Positions 44,341-52,309 of a DNA stretch of 64,000 nucleotides are shown in pieces (position 1 is the stretch's first letter; every line of letters begins with the position of its first letter). The notes under the pieces are model-generated. The model searched no databases and was not told where the DNA came from. It saw nothing but the letters and a program-made list of their open reading frames with translations. Made by a program: the position numbers and the translations under genes. The DNA is from Patulibacter americanus DSM 16676 (GTDB taxonomy: Bacteria > Actinomycetota > Thermoleophilia > Solirubrobacterales > Solirubrobacteraceae): positions 62,001-126,000 of the forward strand of contig NZ_ATUD01000012.1 in assembly GCF_000420025.1 (NCBI RefSeq), in the 5' to 3' direction.

Positions 44341-44854
44341 ATGCCGGGGTTCTCGAAGCCGAAGCTCGACTACGTAGTTGAGCTCCGGCGAGAGCGAGAA
44401 CGGCTTCTTGCGCACAGGGCGGTCCGAGGGCTCCCCGATCGCAGCGACGGCCACCTGCTGTTGCCACCTGGAGCATCGCGAACCTGGGGGCCACCGAGCA
44501 GCCCCGTGACGATGCGTGCTTCGCCCTGCTCGCAGCGATCGTCTCGTGGTTCGATCTCGTCTCGATCGTCGAGGTCCGAGACAACGTCAACAGCGGCTTC
44601 GCCGGATCAAGGAGCTGCTGCCGGACTCGTGGCGCCTCCTGTTCTCAGAGGTCGACGGGAACTACGGGCGGATCGGGTTTCTCTGGGACTCCGACCGCGT
44701 CGAGCACGGCAGCTCGTTGCAAGACCGTCGCCGAGCCGAAGGACGTCGGTTCGGCGGGTGGGAGCGGATTCGAGGCTTCAGCCGCCCGTACGTGGGCACC
44801 GTTCACCGCGGCAGCCTGGCGGTGGCCCTGGTTCGGCCCTGCCCTTCAGCGTAG
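44341..44854 (+). pseudogene. Decayed endonuclease/exonuclease/phosphatase-type gene
   Basis: Three frames read in series give a recognisable protein. Frame 1 from 44341: PGFSKPKLDYVVELRRERE. A shift near 44463 then gives ATWSIANLGATEQPRDDACF, and AAIVSWFDLVSIVEVRDNVN. A second shift near 44598 gives LRRIKELLPDSWRLLFSEVD, and GNYGRIGFLWDSDRVEHGSS. The WNIANLG.., FDLVAVQEV and R.AFLWD pattern is the N-terminal half of the EEP superfamily. Two frameshifts and loss of the C-terminal catalytic half mean it is not functional. The 44208-44340 spacer holds no gene. Confidence 0.7.
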
Positions 44855-44857
44855 GCG

Positions 44858-45805
44858 TCAGTCGTCATCCCCCTCGGCCGCTGGCTCGTCTGCTTGATTC
44901 ACGGCGGCTTCCATGAGGAGTTGGTCGAAAGTCGTTCGCGTGGCAGGCGACCCGTGCTTCATACGCCACGCTGCGTCGGGTCGCCGGTGTCCGTGCATCG
45001 CGACGCGTGCCCGGACAATCAACGTCCCGAAGTAGACGACAGAAAGGACGACATGGTCGCCACCGGCGCGCGGGTAGAAGTAGAGGAGGTGCTCGCCAGG
45101 CCGGGCGGCCGCACTCTCGAATCGGTTCGCCTCGACGGGGAACGCCAGCGCGTTCGTCCCGTCCTCGTTACGAGGCTTCTCGTCCCACAGCCATCCTCGA
45201 TACTTCGCAGCTTCGGAGGTCGTGACCCAGGACTCATCCACGGTTGTCGAGAATGCAGCGAGCGTCACCTTGGCTGCCATGCGGAGCCATACGACACCTT
45301 CGATCCGGGACGTCACCCGGATCTCCCCGATCGGTGCCGAGTCAGGGATTTCCGTGAGTCCGTCCGGGATCGTCTTGCCCTCGGCGGCGAGCTGCTTTCG
45401 CGCCCGATCGACCAGCTTGTTGTACTCGGTCAAGTCATTGGCACGGATACGGATGAGATTGCCGTCGCGCTCAATCGCGGGTCGCACGCGCGCGTTCCAT
45501 CTTCTCCGCCCCATTCGGATATCGACGGGCGTGCCGTCGTCGAGCTTGGCGTCGAGCGTCGGGGCAAGCTTGGTGCGGCCAGGGATGTGGGTTTGCCGGT
45601 CCGAGAAAATCAGCAGGTCCTCCATAAACGGTGCGTCAATCTCAGTGCCGGCGCGGTGGTTGCAATCGCGGCAGACACGGTCGGTTTTCAGCCTGCCGCC
45701 CATCTCATCCGGAATCGCGTGTTCCGGAGGATCGTCAACGCGCAAGGCTTCGAAACCGCAGTACCAGCAGAGTCCGGGCCGTGAAGCGGCGGTGCTTCCA
45801 GGCAT
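44858..45805 (-). CDS. HNH-like endonuclease protein
   Basis: 315 aa from ATG 45805, 5 bp after the stop of the GHKL ATPase gene, so one operon. The N-terminus carries a zinc-knuckle HNH variant: CWYCG (residues about 12-16), then PPEHAIPDEMGGRL and VCRDCNHRAGTEID. The CxxC pairs, the His in PEHAI and the N-H of CNHRAG are as in HNH_5 nucleases. Residues about 120-315 are a separate alpha/beta domain (ITEIPDSAPIGEIRVTSRIEG type, ending in an acidic tail AAEGDDD). Predicted DNA cleavage subunit of a two-gene system with the ATPase. Target unknown. Confidence 0.82.
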   Translation of the reverse strand: MPGSTAASRPGLCWYCGFEALRVDDPPEHAIPDEMGGRLKTDRVCRDCNHRAGTEIDAPFMEDLLIFSDRQTHIPGRTKLAPTLDAKLDDGTPVDIRMGRRRWNARVRPAIERDGNLIRIRANDLTEYNKLVDRARKQLAAEGKTIPDGLTEIPDSAPIGEIRVTSRIEGVVWLRMAAKVTLAAFSTTVDESWVTTSEAAKYRGWLWDEKPRNEDGTNALAFPVEANRFESAAARPGEHLLYFYPRAGGDHVVLSVVYFGTLIVRARVAMHGHRRPDAAWRMKHGSPATRTTFDQLLMEAAVNQADEPAAEGDDD

Positions 45806-45810
45806 AGCCG

Positions 45811-47763
45811 CTATCCGCGAGAGTCGGTGCCGGGATCTGGGGGGAGCCGTTCGTCGTGCTCTCTGCGCAGGTAGGCCAATGCCTCGACCTCGCCTGGGTC
45901 GTAACCGAGCTTCTTCTTGACGAACTTCAAGCGATGCTCCGCGTCGTGGAGAATCTCGCCCCAGGTCTTTACCCAGACCCGGACCCGCCCGCCCCGCAGC
46001 GTGCTGGCGAGGCCGAATTGATCCGGATACTGGCGACGCTCTTCGTCGGCGGTGCCTTTGACGTCGGTCGAGACGACCCAGAATTCCCATCGCGTCCGCT
46101 CAAGATCAAACCGCGGATCGGTGGCTATGGCGAGGGCATAGTCCTTCACCTGCTGGAGCTCTTTCGGGCCGACTTTGACAGAGGGCCGCTTGAGCTCGAC
46201 TACCAAGTGTCGGCGCTGATCTTCGGCGGTCTCGATTGAGCGCGAGAGCAAGAGATCTACGATCCGACGGTGTCCGTCGACGTCCAAGACTTCGTCAGCG
46301 TCGCCGCCTTCCTCGCCGTCGTCATCGGACGCAGTGAGCCCGAGATAAGCGAGATGGTGTTTCAGTACCTCGGAGAGCCCCTTGTCGCTTGCGGCGAGCG
46401 CGTATTCCTCGCCGAAAACCCAGGTCTCGGCGGCAAGGATCTTGTGAAGCTCGCTTCGCTCCTTGACTCGCTTCTTCCAGTCAGGGTGCGTCGTCAACGA
46501 GGCGAGCCCGGCGACGAAATCGAGCCGATCGGCAATGGCCCGCGAAGCCGCGATCACCGATGCGAGCGGCGTACGCGTCAGCAACTCGGCGAGCGAGTCG
46601 ACCTGGTCGGACGGTAGTGCGAGGACGTTCGTCAGTACGCGGTGAAGAGACCCCGGGTCCTGTTCCAGCGCCTCCCTAAGCAGGCCGAGCGACAGCCTCT
46701 TGTTGGGTTTCGGCGCTGCATTGATGATCTCCTCTGCCTGAAGCGCCACCAGATCGAACGTGTCGCGAGCGGCTCTCTCAGCCCGGGACTGCGGTGGCTG
46801 CTTGAAGGGGTAGACACCCTCGCTCTGCCAGTCGGCGACGATTTTCTGCCGGCGTTCAGCGAGACGCGCCCGGAAGTGCTGCCGCAACGCCTCACGCGAA
46901 GCGTCTAGTACCGCTCTGGCCGGCCCGGACTGCATTTCGATTGTGGACAACTCCGCGGCTTGGGTTGCGAAGCCGTCCCACTTGACGTAGGCGGTGAACT
47001 CGAAACCACGCGCCTGGATCCCTACGTCGATCTCTTCCAGCGCCGCGCCGCCACCGTTGCAGAGATAGAGCCCGCGGTCGATCTTCCGCTTCCACTCGAT
47101 GACGGTGACCGTGAGCGGGACATCCTCCACGGCATCGAGGGTGTACTCGCGGCGCACGTCTTGCAGTAGCGCCGGGTTCACCTTCTTCCCGTCAAAGGTG
47201 ATCGACACCCCGTAGCTTTCGATGGGCAGCGCGAATCTCGCTACCAGACGGTCGTGGGCGCTCTCGCCCTCGATGCCGGTGACGGGCTGGCCGAGCCCCT
47301 CGAGTGTGACGGACGTCCCAAGCGGTGCGTCCGTCGGTTCGGGGTCGGAGACATCGCAGGCGCGCAGGTCGCTCGCAGCGATCGTAATCGTCGTCCGTTG
47401 GCGGCCGTTTGGCGTCTCGGCAACGCTGTCCCAAACGACGCGACCGCCGGACCCGAAAGGACGGAAACGTCCCTGCCCGTGGCGACCATGCAGCGTGCGT
47501 CCTGCGGGCGACTTCGGTGTCGTCTTCTTAGTCGAACCCCCGAGCTTCGCGAACTGACTCACGGCCATTGCCGGTGTGATTCCGTGTCCGTTGTCGCGGA
47601 CCACGACGCTCTCAATGCCGGTCAGCGCGGACCGTTGCAGTTCAACGTCCACCGTCGTGGCGTCCGCATCGACCGCGTTCCAGATCAGCTCGGTAATGCC
47701 CGTCAACAGCGAACGGGTCAGCCCCTGAACATAGGTCGTGTCGATGTCTAGCGAGAGCCGCAC
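45811..47763 (-). CDS. GHKL (HSP90/MORC-like) ATPase fused to PD-(D/E)XK-type nuclease domain
   Basis: 650 aa from ATG 47763. The Bergerat ATP-binding fold is complete: N box ELIWNAVDADAT (Glu25, Asn29, Asp32), G1 box DNGHGI (57-62), and G2 loop GRHGQGRF (93-100). A transducer-like middle region follows (TLDAVEDVPLTVTVIEWKRK). The C-terminal third has HLVVELKRPSVKVG with Glu523-x-Lys525, followed by a helix (ELQQVKDYALAIA), the core of PD-(D/E)XK endonucleases. MORC/MutL-like ATPases linked to restriction nucleases are known from bacterial restriction systems. Coupled to the HNH gene. Likely ATP-gated DNA sensing and cleavage; the anti-phage role is inferred. Confidence 0.83.
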   Translation of the reverse strand: MRLSLDIDTTYVQGLTRSLLTGITELIWNAVDADATTVDVELQRSALTGIESVVVRDNGHGITPAMAVSQFAKLGGSTKKTTPKSPAGRTLHGRHGQGRFRPFGSGGRVVWDSVAETPNGRQRTTITIAASDLRACDVSDPEPTDAPLGTSVTLEGLGQPVTGIEGESAHDRLVARFALPIESYGVSITFDGKKVNPALLQDVRREYTLDAVEDVPLTVTVIEWKRKIDRGLYLCNGGGAALEEIDVGIQARGFEFTAYVKWDGFATQAAELSTIEMQSGPARAVLDASREALRQHFRARLAERRQKIVADWQSEGVYPFKQPPQSRAERAARDTFDLVALQAEEIINAAPKPNKRLSLGLLREALEQDPGSLHRVLTNVLALPSDQVDSLAELLTRTPLASVIAASRAIADRLDFVAGLASLTTHPDWKKRVKERSELHKILAAETWVFGEEYALAASDKGLSEVLKHHLAYLGLTASDDDGEEGGDADEVLDVDGHRRIVDLLLSRSIETAEDQRRHLVVELKRPSVKVGPKELQQVKDYALAIATDPRFDLERTRWEFWVVSTDVKGTADEERRQYPDQFGLASTLRGGRVRVWVKTWGEILHDAEHRLKFVKKKLGYDPGEVEALAYLRREHDERLPPDPGTDSRG

Positions 47764-48446
47764 CGGCTCATCCTCTCAGGACAAGCAGTCGGTAGGGCGT
47801 GGCTTCTTTTGGGTAGTTCCGCACGTCCTCCCGCTCTCCTGATGCCTCACCCAAGCCGCGAGGCAACGGGCAAGCCGCGGCGGACTAGTGAGATCCGTGC
47901 CTGCCCGTGGTCGGTGGCATAAAGCGCGGCGTCGGAGTCAGCTTTCCGGTCCCGATCTGGGCGGAAAGGGAGCGTCGCAGCGGTGGTTTCGTCGACCGGC
48001 GAGCGACCGCGTTCGCTCCGCGCGCTGCCTGGACTGCCGCAACGAACCGCCTCCGGCCGTCCGCGGTCCCGGTGGTTGTCGTTGGAAGCCCGCGAAGGCT
48101 TCGACGAGCCCGGGAAACCTATGCAAGACGCTCGACGTGATCGCGTCTCAGGAATGGGGGATCGAACTCTTTGGCGATGCCAGCGACCTGTTACGGCGTG
48201 GCGCCGGGCTCGCGCCTGGGCGCGTCGTCGGCGGGGCCACCGTTGTCGCTGCGCTGCCGCCGGCGCCTCGACGTGGGTGCTGGTCTCAACACCACGTGCG
48301 GCGCGCCTGAGATCCCTGAGCCGTTATGAAAGTGCCGCTCCGCGGCGTAGGAAGGCCCCCGAAGCGCCGGCAATCGTCAGACAACCGATTTTCGGCTCAT
48401 CAGCGTCGCTGTGTGGCACCTCATCCGCGCCACGCCCCGAGAACGC
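47764..48446. other. Non-coding right end of the island
   Basis: About 680 bp with no convincing gene on either strand. Short open frames exist but lack an SD, family motifs and consistent codon use. Base composition shifts back towards the core over this stretch. It may hold a worn-out integrase or other mobility gene, but I could not recognise one in any frame. It also must contain the promoter of the GHKL-HNH operon. Confidence 0.5.
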
Positions 48447-48474
48447 GAAAGGCCCCGCCGGAGCGGGGCCTTTC
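48447..48474 (-). terminator. Hairpin terminator after tRNA-Leu
   Basis: GAAAGGCCCCG (48447-48457) pairs with CGGGGCCTTTC (48464-48474) around CCGGAG, an 11-bp stem 6 bp past the tRNA. Most of it is repeated at 39652. Confidence 0.75.
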
Positions 48475-48483
48475 TGCAGGTGC
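48449..48483 (+). repeat. Right flanking repeat (att-like)
   Basis: 35 bp matching 39652-39685. It spans the tRNA-Leu terminator and the last three bases of the tRNA gene. See the left copy for the match. Confidence 0.6.
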
Positions 48484-48564
48484 GGATGAGAGGACTCGAA
48501 CCTCCACGGGGTTGCCCCCACGGCGACCTGAACGCCGCGCGTCTACCAATTCCGCCACATCCGC
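48481..48564 (-). tRNA. trnL: tRNA-Leu (anticodon CAG)
   Basis: 84 nt on the minus strand, a class II tRNA with a long variable arm (GTGGGGGCAACCCCGT region). The acceptor GCGGATG pairs with CATCCGC; discriminator A at 48481. The anticodon stem is CGGCG/CGCCG with loop TTCAGGT; anticodon at 48528-48530. CCA is not encoded. Its 3' end faces the low-GC island. Confidence 0.95.
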
Positions 48565-48700
48565 GTGGCGATCGCGACCTGCATCGCGGTCGCGCACGAT
48601 AGCGCATGGACCCCGGACCGTGCCGGGCGCCTACGCCCCGCCGAGCCGGCGCGCGTGCGTCGCCCGGCCCACGGCGCGGTGCCGCGGGGGCGGCCCGTCC

Positions 48701-50503
48701 CTACGCCGGCTCGGGCGGACGGGTCCGGCGGGCGACGTGGCGCAGCAGCCGCTCGGCGCCCTCGTAGCCGGCGGTGAGCAGCGCGACGAGCAGCGACGCG
48801 TGGAGCGGCGGGTCGTCCTCCGCCATGCGGGCGAACGCCCGCGGCGTCAGCACGGCGAGCTCGGCCTGGTCGTCGGCGCGCACCGCCGCCCGGTGCGCCC
48901 GGCCGGTGACCAGGGGGACCTGGCCGAAGATCGTTCCCGGGGCCAGGCGCAGCGTCCTGTCGGCGTCGTGGGGGGCGCTCAGGGCCACGGCGCCGCCCAG
49001 GACGAGGAACAGGCCCTGCGGCTCGTCGTCGGCCGCCACGAGGGACGCGGCGTCGTCGACCGCGCGCGGCTCGAGGTAGGGCCGCAGGCGCTCCGCGTCG
49101 ACCGACCGCAGCAGCGGGTGGTCCTCGAGGGCGATCGGCGCGTCGAGCACGGCGCCGTGGCGCTCCAGGAGGCGCTCCTCGCACCAGTCGATCGCCGCGG
49201 CGGCGTGGCGGAACACCCGGGGCCGCACGTCCTCGGGCACGTCGTCGACGGGCAGCGCCTCCTCGGGGTCGACGACGACGAGCGTCCGGTCCGACCCGGC
49301 GAACCGCTCCGCCAGCCGCAGGACGGTCCGCACCGCCACGTCGGGGACCTCGTCGCAGCGCCCGAGGTCGAGCACCACCAGGTCGACGTCGTCGCCCAGG
49401 TCCTCGACGCCGCGCGCCACGGCCTCGGCGCCCGCGAACTGCAGGTCGCCCTGGAGCTCGAGCACGCGAGCCCGCCCGCCGACCTCGTCGAGCAGCCGCG
49501 TCTCGGCCTCCGGGCGCTCGCGCAGGGAGGGCCCGTCCGTGAGGTCATACGAGTCGCGGACCACCTTGCGGGTGTCGCGGGCGACGTGGAGGAAGTGCAG
49601 CCCCAGCTCGTTCGACAGCCGACGGCACGCCGCGACGCCGCGCACGCTGCTGCCGTGCTCGTCGAGCCTGGGGGACCAGACGGCGATCCCCACCTGGCCG
49701 GGCAGCACGCCGATGATCCCGCCGCCGACGCCGCTCTTGGCGGGCAGGCCGACGGTCGCGACCCAGTCCCCGGCGTCGTCGTACATCCCGCACGTCGTCA
49801 TGACGCTGAGGACACGGTCCACGTGCTCGCCGGCGAGCAGGCGCTCGCCCGTCCGGGGCTGCACCCCGCCGTTGGCGAGCGTCGCGGCCATCATCGCCAG
49901 GTCGCGGCAGTCCGTCAGCAGCGAACACTGGCGCAGGTACACGTCGAGCGTCCGGTTCGGGTCGTCCTCGAGGATCCCGAACTCCCGCAGCATGTGGCCG
50001 ATCGCCCGGTTGCGGTGGCCGGCGGCGACCTCGGCCTCGAGCACCTCCTCGCTCAACTCGAGCTCCCGGCCGGCGAAGGCGGAATAGGCCTTCTGGATCC
50101 GCGCGAACTGCTCCTCGGGGGTCGCGCCGGCGACGAGGGACGCGGCGGTGATCGCCCCGGCGTTGATCATCGGGTTCAGCGGCCGGCCGGTCTCCGGGTC
50201 CAGGCTGATCTCGTTGAACGCGTCGCCGGAGGGCTCCACGTCGATCTTCGCCGCGACCGCGTCGGCCCCGGCGTCGGTGAGCGCCAGCCCGTAGGTCAGC
50301 GTCTTCGAGATCGACTGGATCGGGAACGGGGCCCGCGTGTCGCCCGACTCGTAGAGGTGCCCGTCGGCCGTGGCCACGCAGATCCCGAACGCGTCGGGGT
50401 CGATCGTCTTCAGGTGCGGGATCGGATCCTTCGACTCGCCGGACCGGTCGTCGATGCAGGCCTCCCGCACCGCGTCGAGCAGCTCGTCGACGACGGGGGT
50501 CAC
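48701..50503 (-). CDS. glsA: Glutaminase fused to STAS and cyclic-nucleotide-binding domains
   Basis: Hydrolyses L-glutamine to glutamate and ammonia. 600 aa, about twice the standard GlsA (about 310). Residues 1-310 are the beta-lactamase-like glutaminase: the catalytic S64-I-S-K67 motif in PIQSISKTLTYG, then NPMINAGAI and CGMYDDAGDW, then GLPAKSGVGGGI. Residues about 350-445 form a STAS domain (RVLELQGDLQFAGAEAV; DLVVLDLGRCDEV). Residues about 470-590 form a cNMP-binding domain (LRPYLEPRAVDDAASLVAAD; LAPGTIFGQVPLV). The order GlsA-STAS-cNMP is known in actinobacteria and suggests allosteric control by a nucleotide. The start GTG 50503 is upstream of the domain by about 20 residues. Monocistronic. 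Confidence 0.93.
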   Translation of the reverse strand: MTPVVDELLDAVREACIDDRSGESKDPIPHLKTIDPDAFGICVATADGHLYESGDTRAPFPIQSISKTLTYGLALTDAGADAVAAKIDVEPSGDAFNEISLDPETGRPLNPMINAGAITAASLVAGATPEEQFARIQKAYSAFAGRELELSEEVLEAEVAAGHRNRAIGHMLREFGILEDDPNRTLDVYLRQCSLLTDCRDLAMMAATLANGGVQPRTGERLLAGEHVDRVLSVMTTCGMYDDAGDWVATVGLPAKSGVGGGIIGVLPGQVGIAVWSPRLDEHGSSVRGVAACRRLSNELGLHFLHVARDTRKVVRDSYDLTDGPSLRERPEAETRLLDEVGGRARVLELQGDLQFAGAEAVARGVEDLGDDVDLVVLDLGRCDEVPDVAVRTVLRLAERFAGSDRTLVVVDPEEALPVDDVPEDVRPRVFRHAAAAIDWCEERLLERHGAVLDAPIALEDHPLLRSVDAERLRPYLEPRAVDDAASLVAADDEPQGLFLVLGGAVALSAPHDADRTLRLAPGTIFGQVPLVTGRAHRAAVRADDQAELAVLTPRAFARMAEDDPPLHASLLVALLTAGYEGAERLLRHVARRTRPPEPA

Positions 50504-50657
50504 CGCGGCGCCTCGGCTCGCGGGGCGGGGGAGCGGCGGACGGGAGGGCGGGGGAGCACGGGGCGAGTCTCGCAGTGCGGCCGCGCCCGACGGGCCGGAG
50601 GCGCGCGATGTGTGACGGAACCCGGGGACGTGACGACGCGCCCCGCGAATCTCGTGC

Positions 50658-50664
50658 TATAAAT
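50658..50664 (+). promoter_or_regulatory. -10-like element for tRNA-Glu
   Basis: TATAAAT, the most A/T-rich heptamer in this region, lies 32 bp upstream of the tRNA. No good -35 is seen at normal spacing. Confidence 0.4.
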
Positions 50665-50696
50665 CCGCTCCGCGCGTCAGAGACGCACGGAACAGC

Positions 50697-50769
50697 GCCG
50701 CTATCGTCCAGGGGACTAGGACGCCGCCCTCTCACGGCGGAAACCCGGGTTCGAATCCCGGTAGCGGTA
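50697..50769 (+). tRNA. trnE: tRNA-Glu (anticodon CTC)
   Basis: 73 nt. The acceptor GCCGCTA (50697-50703) pairs with TAGCGGT (50762-50768) with one G-T; discriminator A. The anticodon stem is CCGCC/GGCGG with loop CTCTCAC, giving CTC at 50731-50733. The T loop is TTCGAAT. Confidence 0.95.
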
Positions 50770-50774
50770 CCTCT

Positions 50775-50801
50775 CGAAAGCCCCGCATGGCGGGGCTTTC
50801 G
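50775..50801 (+). terminator. Hairpin terminator after tRNA-Glu
   Basis: CGAAAGCCCCGC (50775-50786) and GCGGGGCTTTCG (50790-50801) form a 12-bp stem with loop ATG, followed by TCGTTCTC. Confidence 0.8.
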
Positions 50802-50825
50802 TCGTTCTCGGGGTGGTTGCGCCCG

Positions 50826-51113
50826 CTACGCCTGCGCGCGCAGCGCCTGCAGCTCGGCCTCATCGAGCCCGGATGCCTCACCGATCGCCTCGTCGCTCGG
50901 CCCGCCTTCGGCGCGCATCGCGGCGAGCACCGCGGCGTCGAGGTCCTTGCGGGATCCCGCGATGTCCTTGATGAGCAGGGAGCGGCGATGGCGGTCGCCG
51001 GCGCCCTCGTCCATTGCTGCGGTGCCCTGGTCGAGCGAGCGGCGGTGGCGGCGGATCGTGGCGAGGAGCGCGTCGGCGCGGCCCTCGGGAGTGTCGGGCG
51101 TCGCGCTGGTCAT
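50826..51113 (-). CDS. Small helical hypothetical protein
   Basis: 95 aa from ATG 51113; an in-frame GTG at 51122 is an alternative. Entirely charged and helical (LLATIRRHRRSLDQGTAAMD, SRKDLDAAVLAAMRAEGG, DEAIGEASGLDEAELQALRA). The second half (GPSDEAIGEASGLDEAELQ) could be a short HTH-like pair of helices. No recognised family. It lies 25 bp past the tRNA-Glu terminator and convergent with it. A cluster of CATGTCC half-sites sits 100 bp upstream and may control it. Function unknown. Confidence 0.55.
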   Translation of the reverse strand: MTSATPDTPEGRADALLATIRRHRRSLDQGTAAMDEGAGDRHRRSLLIKDIAGSRKDLDAAVLAAMRAEGGPSDEAIGEASGLDEAELQALRAQA

Positions 51114-51212
51114 GGAGGGCACGGTACCCCGATCGCAGGCGCCGCGGGTCGGGGTGACCGTGGCCCGGCGGACGGCCACGGGCGCGGCCGACACGCACAC
51201 GCGTCGCGGCGC

Positions 51213-51266
51213 CATGTCCTGGGCGACATGGGGTATGTCCTCAGGGACATGTCCCCCTGGGGCATG
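51213..51266. promoter_or_regulatory. Cluster of three inverted repeats with CATGTCC half-sites
   Basis: CATGTC-CTGGGC-GACATG (51213-51230), ATGTCC-TCAG-GGACAT (51235-51250) and CATGTCCCC-CTGGGGCATG (51248-51266, one bulge) lie in tandem. GGACATGTCC (51245-51254) is a perfect 10-bp palindrome. The cluster sits between divergent genes starting at 51113 and 51407 and looks like a multi-site operator. Confidence 0.55.
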
Positions 51267-51406
51267 CGTCATCGGCGTGCGCCACGAACACGGCACGGTC
51301 GTGGCCGCCCCGCCCGCCACCGCGCACCACGGCCACTGTGCACCGCTGGCCCTGTGTCGCCCGGTGCGTCCGTGTCGCCCGGGGCGGCCCCGGGTACGGG
51401 CACCGC

Positions 51407-51682
51407 ATGACCCAGTCCACGCCTGACGACGCCGCTCCCGACCCCAAGGTCCAGCCCGACACGACGACCCCGGCGGCGCCGCAGCGCTCCCCGGAGAAGG
51501 ACCCGTCCGACTGGGCGACCGGCGGCGAGCCCGCGACCGGTCCGCAGCTCTCGTACGTGTCGACGCTGGCCCAGGAGGCCGGGGTCGACGTGCCGGAGAA
51601 CCTGACGAAGGCCGACGCCTCGAAGCTCATCGACGAGCTGCAGGAGAAGACGGGCCGCGGCGGTCAGCCCACCGGCGGCTGA
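51407..51682 (+). CDS. DUF3072 family protein
   Basis: 91 aa from ATG 51407. The first 35 residues are Pro/Asp/Thr-rich and disordered. The rest, SDWATGGEPATGPQLSYVST, then LAQEAGVDVPENLTKADASK and LIDELQEKTGR, is the DUF3072 signature almost end to end. The domain resembles a small SAP/LEM-like helical fold; function is unknown. It is followed after 26 bp by the glutathione peroxidase gene, likely in one transcript. The divergent 51114-51406 region holds the CATGTCC cluster. Confidence 0.85.
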   Translation: MTQSTPDDAAPDPKVQPDTTTPAAPQRSPEKDPSDWATGGEPATGPQLSYVSTLAQEAGVDVPENLTKADASKLIDELQEKTGRGGQPTGG

Positions 51683-51708
51683 GCCGTACCGCGGAGTAGG
51701 TTCCCTGC

Positions 51709-52251
51709 ATGGGCCTCCTCTCCACGATCCGCATGTACGCGAAGCGGTCCAAGCCGCTCGACGCGCCGACCGACGTCTACGCGCACGAGGTCGGGCTGCT
51801 CGAGGGCGGCACGCTCGACCTCGGCGCCCAGCGCGGTAAGCCGACGCTGATCGTCAACACGGCGAGCAAGTGCGGGTTCACGCCCCAGTTCACCGGCCTG
51901 CAGGAGCTCTACGACGAGTACCACGGCCGCGGGCTCGAGATCGTCGGGTGCCCGTCGGGGGACTTCGCCGACCAGGAGCACGACGACGCGGAGGCGATCG
52001 GCGAGGTCTGCCAGCGCAACTACGGGGTGACGTTCCCCGTCACGGAGAAGATGTCGGTGCGCGCCGACCCGCACCCGCTCTGGGACGACCTCGCCCGCCA
52101 GCCCGACTCGGGTGCGCCGGCCTGGAACTTCACGAAGTACCTCGTCGACGGCGACGGGCACCTCGTCGCCCGCTGGGGCGCGAAGACGAAGCCGCGGGAC
52201 CCCGAGCTCGTCGCGAAGATCGAGTCGCTGCTGCCGCCGCAGCAGGCCTAG
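51709..52251 (+). CDS. Glutathione peroxidase family protein (Cys type)
   Basis: A thiol peroxidase of 180 aa, cytoplasmic, reducing peroxides probably with thioredoxin or mycothiol rather than glutathione in an actinobacterium. NTASKCGFTPQFTGLQELY holds the peroxidatic Cys. GCPSGDFADQEHDD replaces the usual FPCNQFGGQEP but keeps the QE. AWNFTKYLVDGDG holds the Trp-Asn pair. The three active-site positions (Cys, Gln, Trp) are therefore present, although the NQFG signature is altered. Normal length. Follows the DUF3072 gene. Confidence 0.9.
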   Translation: MGLLSTIRMYAKRSKPLDAPTDVYAHEVGLLEGGTLDLGAQRGKPTLIVNTASKCGFTPQFTGLQELYDEYHGRGLEIVGCPSGDFADQEHDDAEAIGEVCQRNYGVTFPVTEKMSVRADPHPLWDDLARQPDSGAPAWNFTKYLVDGDGHLVARWGAKTKPRDPELVAKIESLLPPQQA

Positions 52252-52309
52252 GGCCGCCGGCGCACCGACCACGGGGTGGCGCGGTCGGCGGCAACCCGTC
52301 GGCGCCGGG

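Larger units (their letters stand above)
39652..48483. mobile_element. 8.8-kb low-GC island between att-like repeats at tRNA-Leu
   Basis: The segment lies between near-identical direct repeats and ends at the 3' side of tRNA-Leu(CAG), the usual target for site-specific integration. Inside, codons such as ATT, AAT, TAT and TTG appear that are rare in the flanking genes. The content is accessory: TPR-CHAT, a small partner, an FRG protein, a decayed nuclease/phosphatase, HNH and GHKL-nuclease. No intact integrase is present, so it is probably an immobile remnant or is mobilised in trans. Confidence 0.6.

Noticed and set aside
43747-44454. Minus-strand 235-codon frame over the FRG gene end
   Set aside because: Antisense to FRG and the decayed EEP gene; the short likeness (LNYVVELR) is from a local inverted resemblance, with no further family motif.
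47888-48310. A 140-codon frame at the right end of the island as an integrase remnant
   Set aside because: No tyrosine- or serine-recombinase motif (R..H.R..Y or the resolvase Ser region) in any frame.
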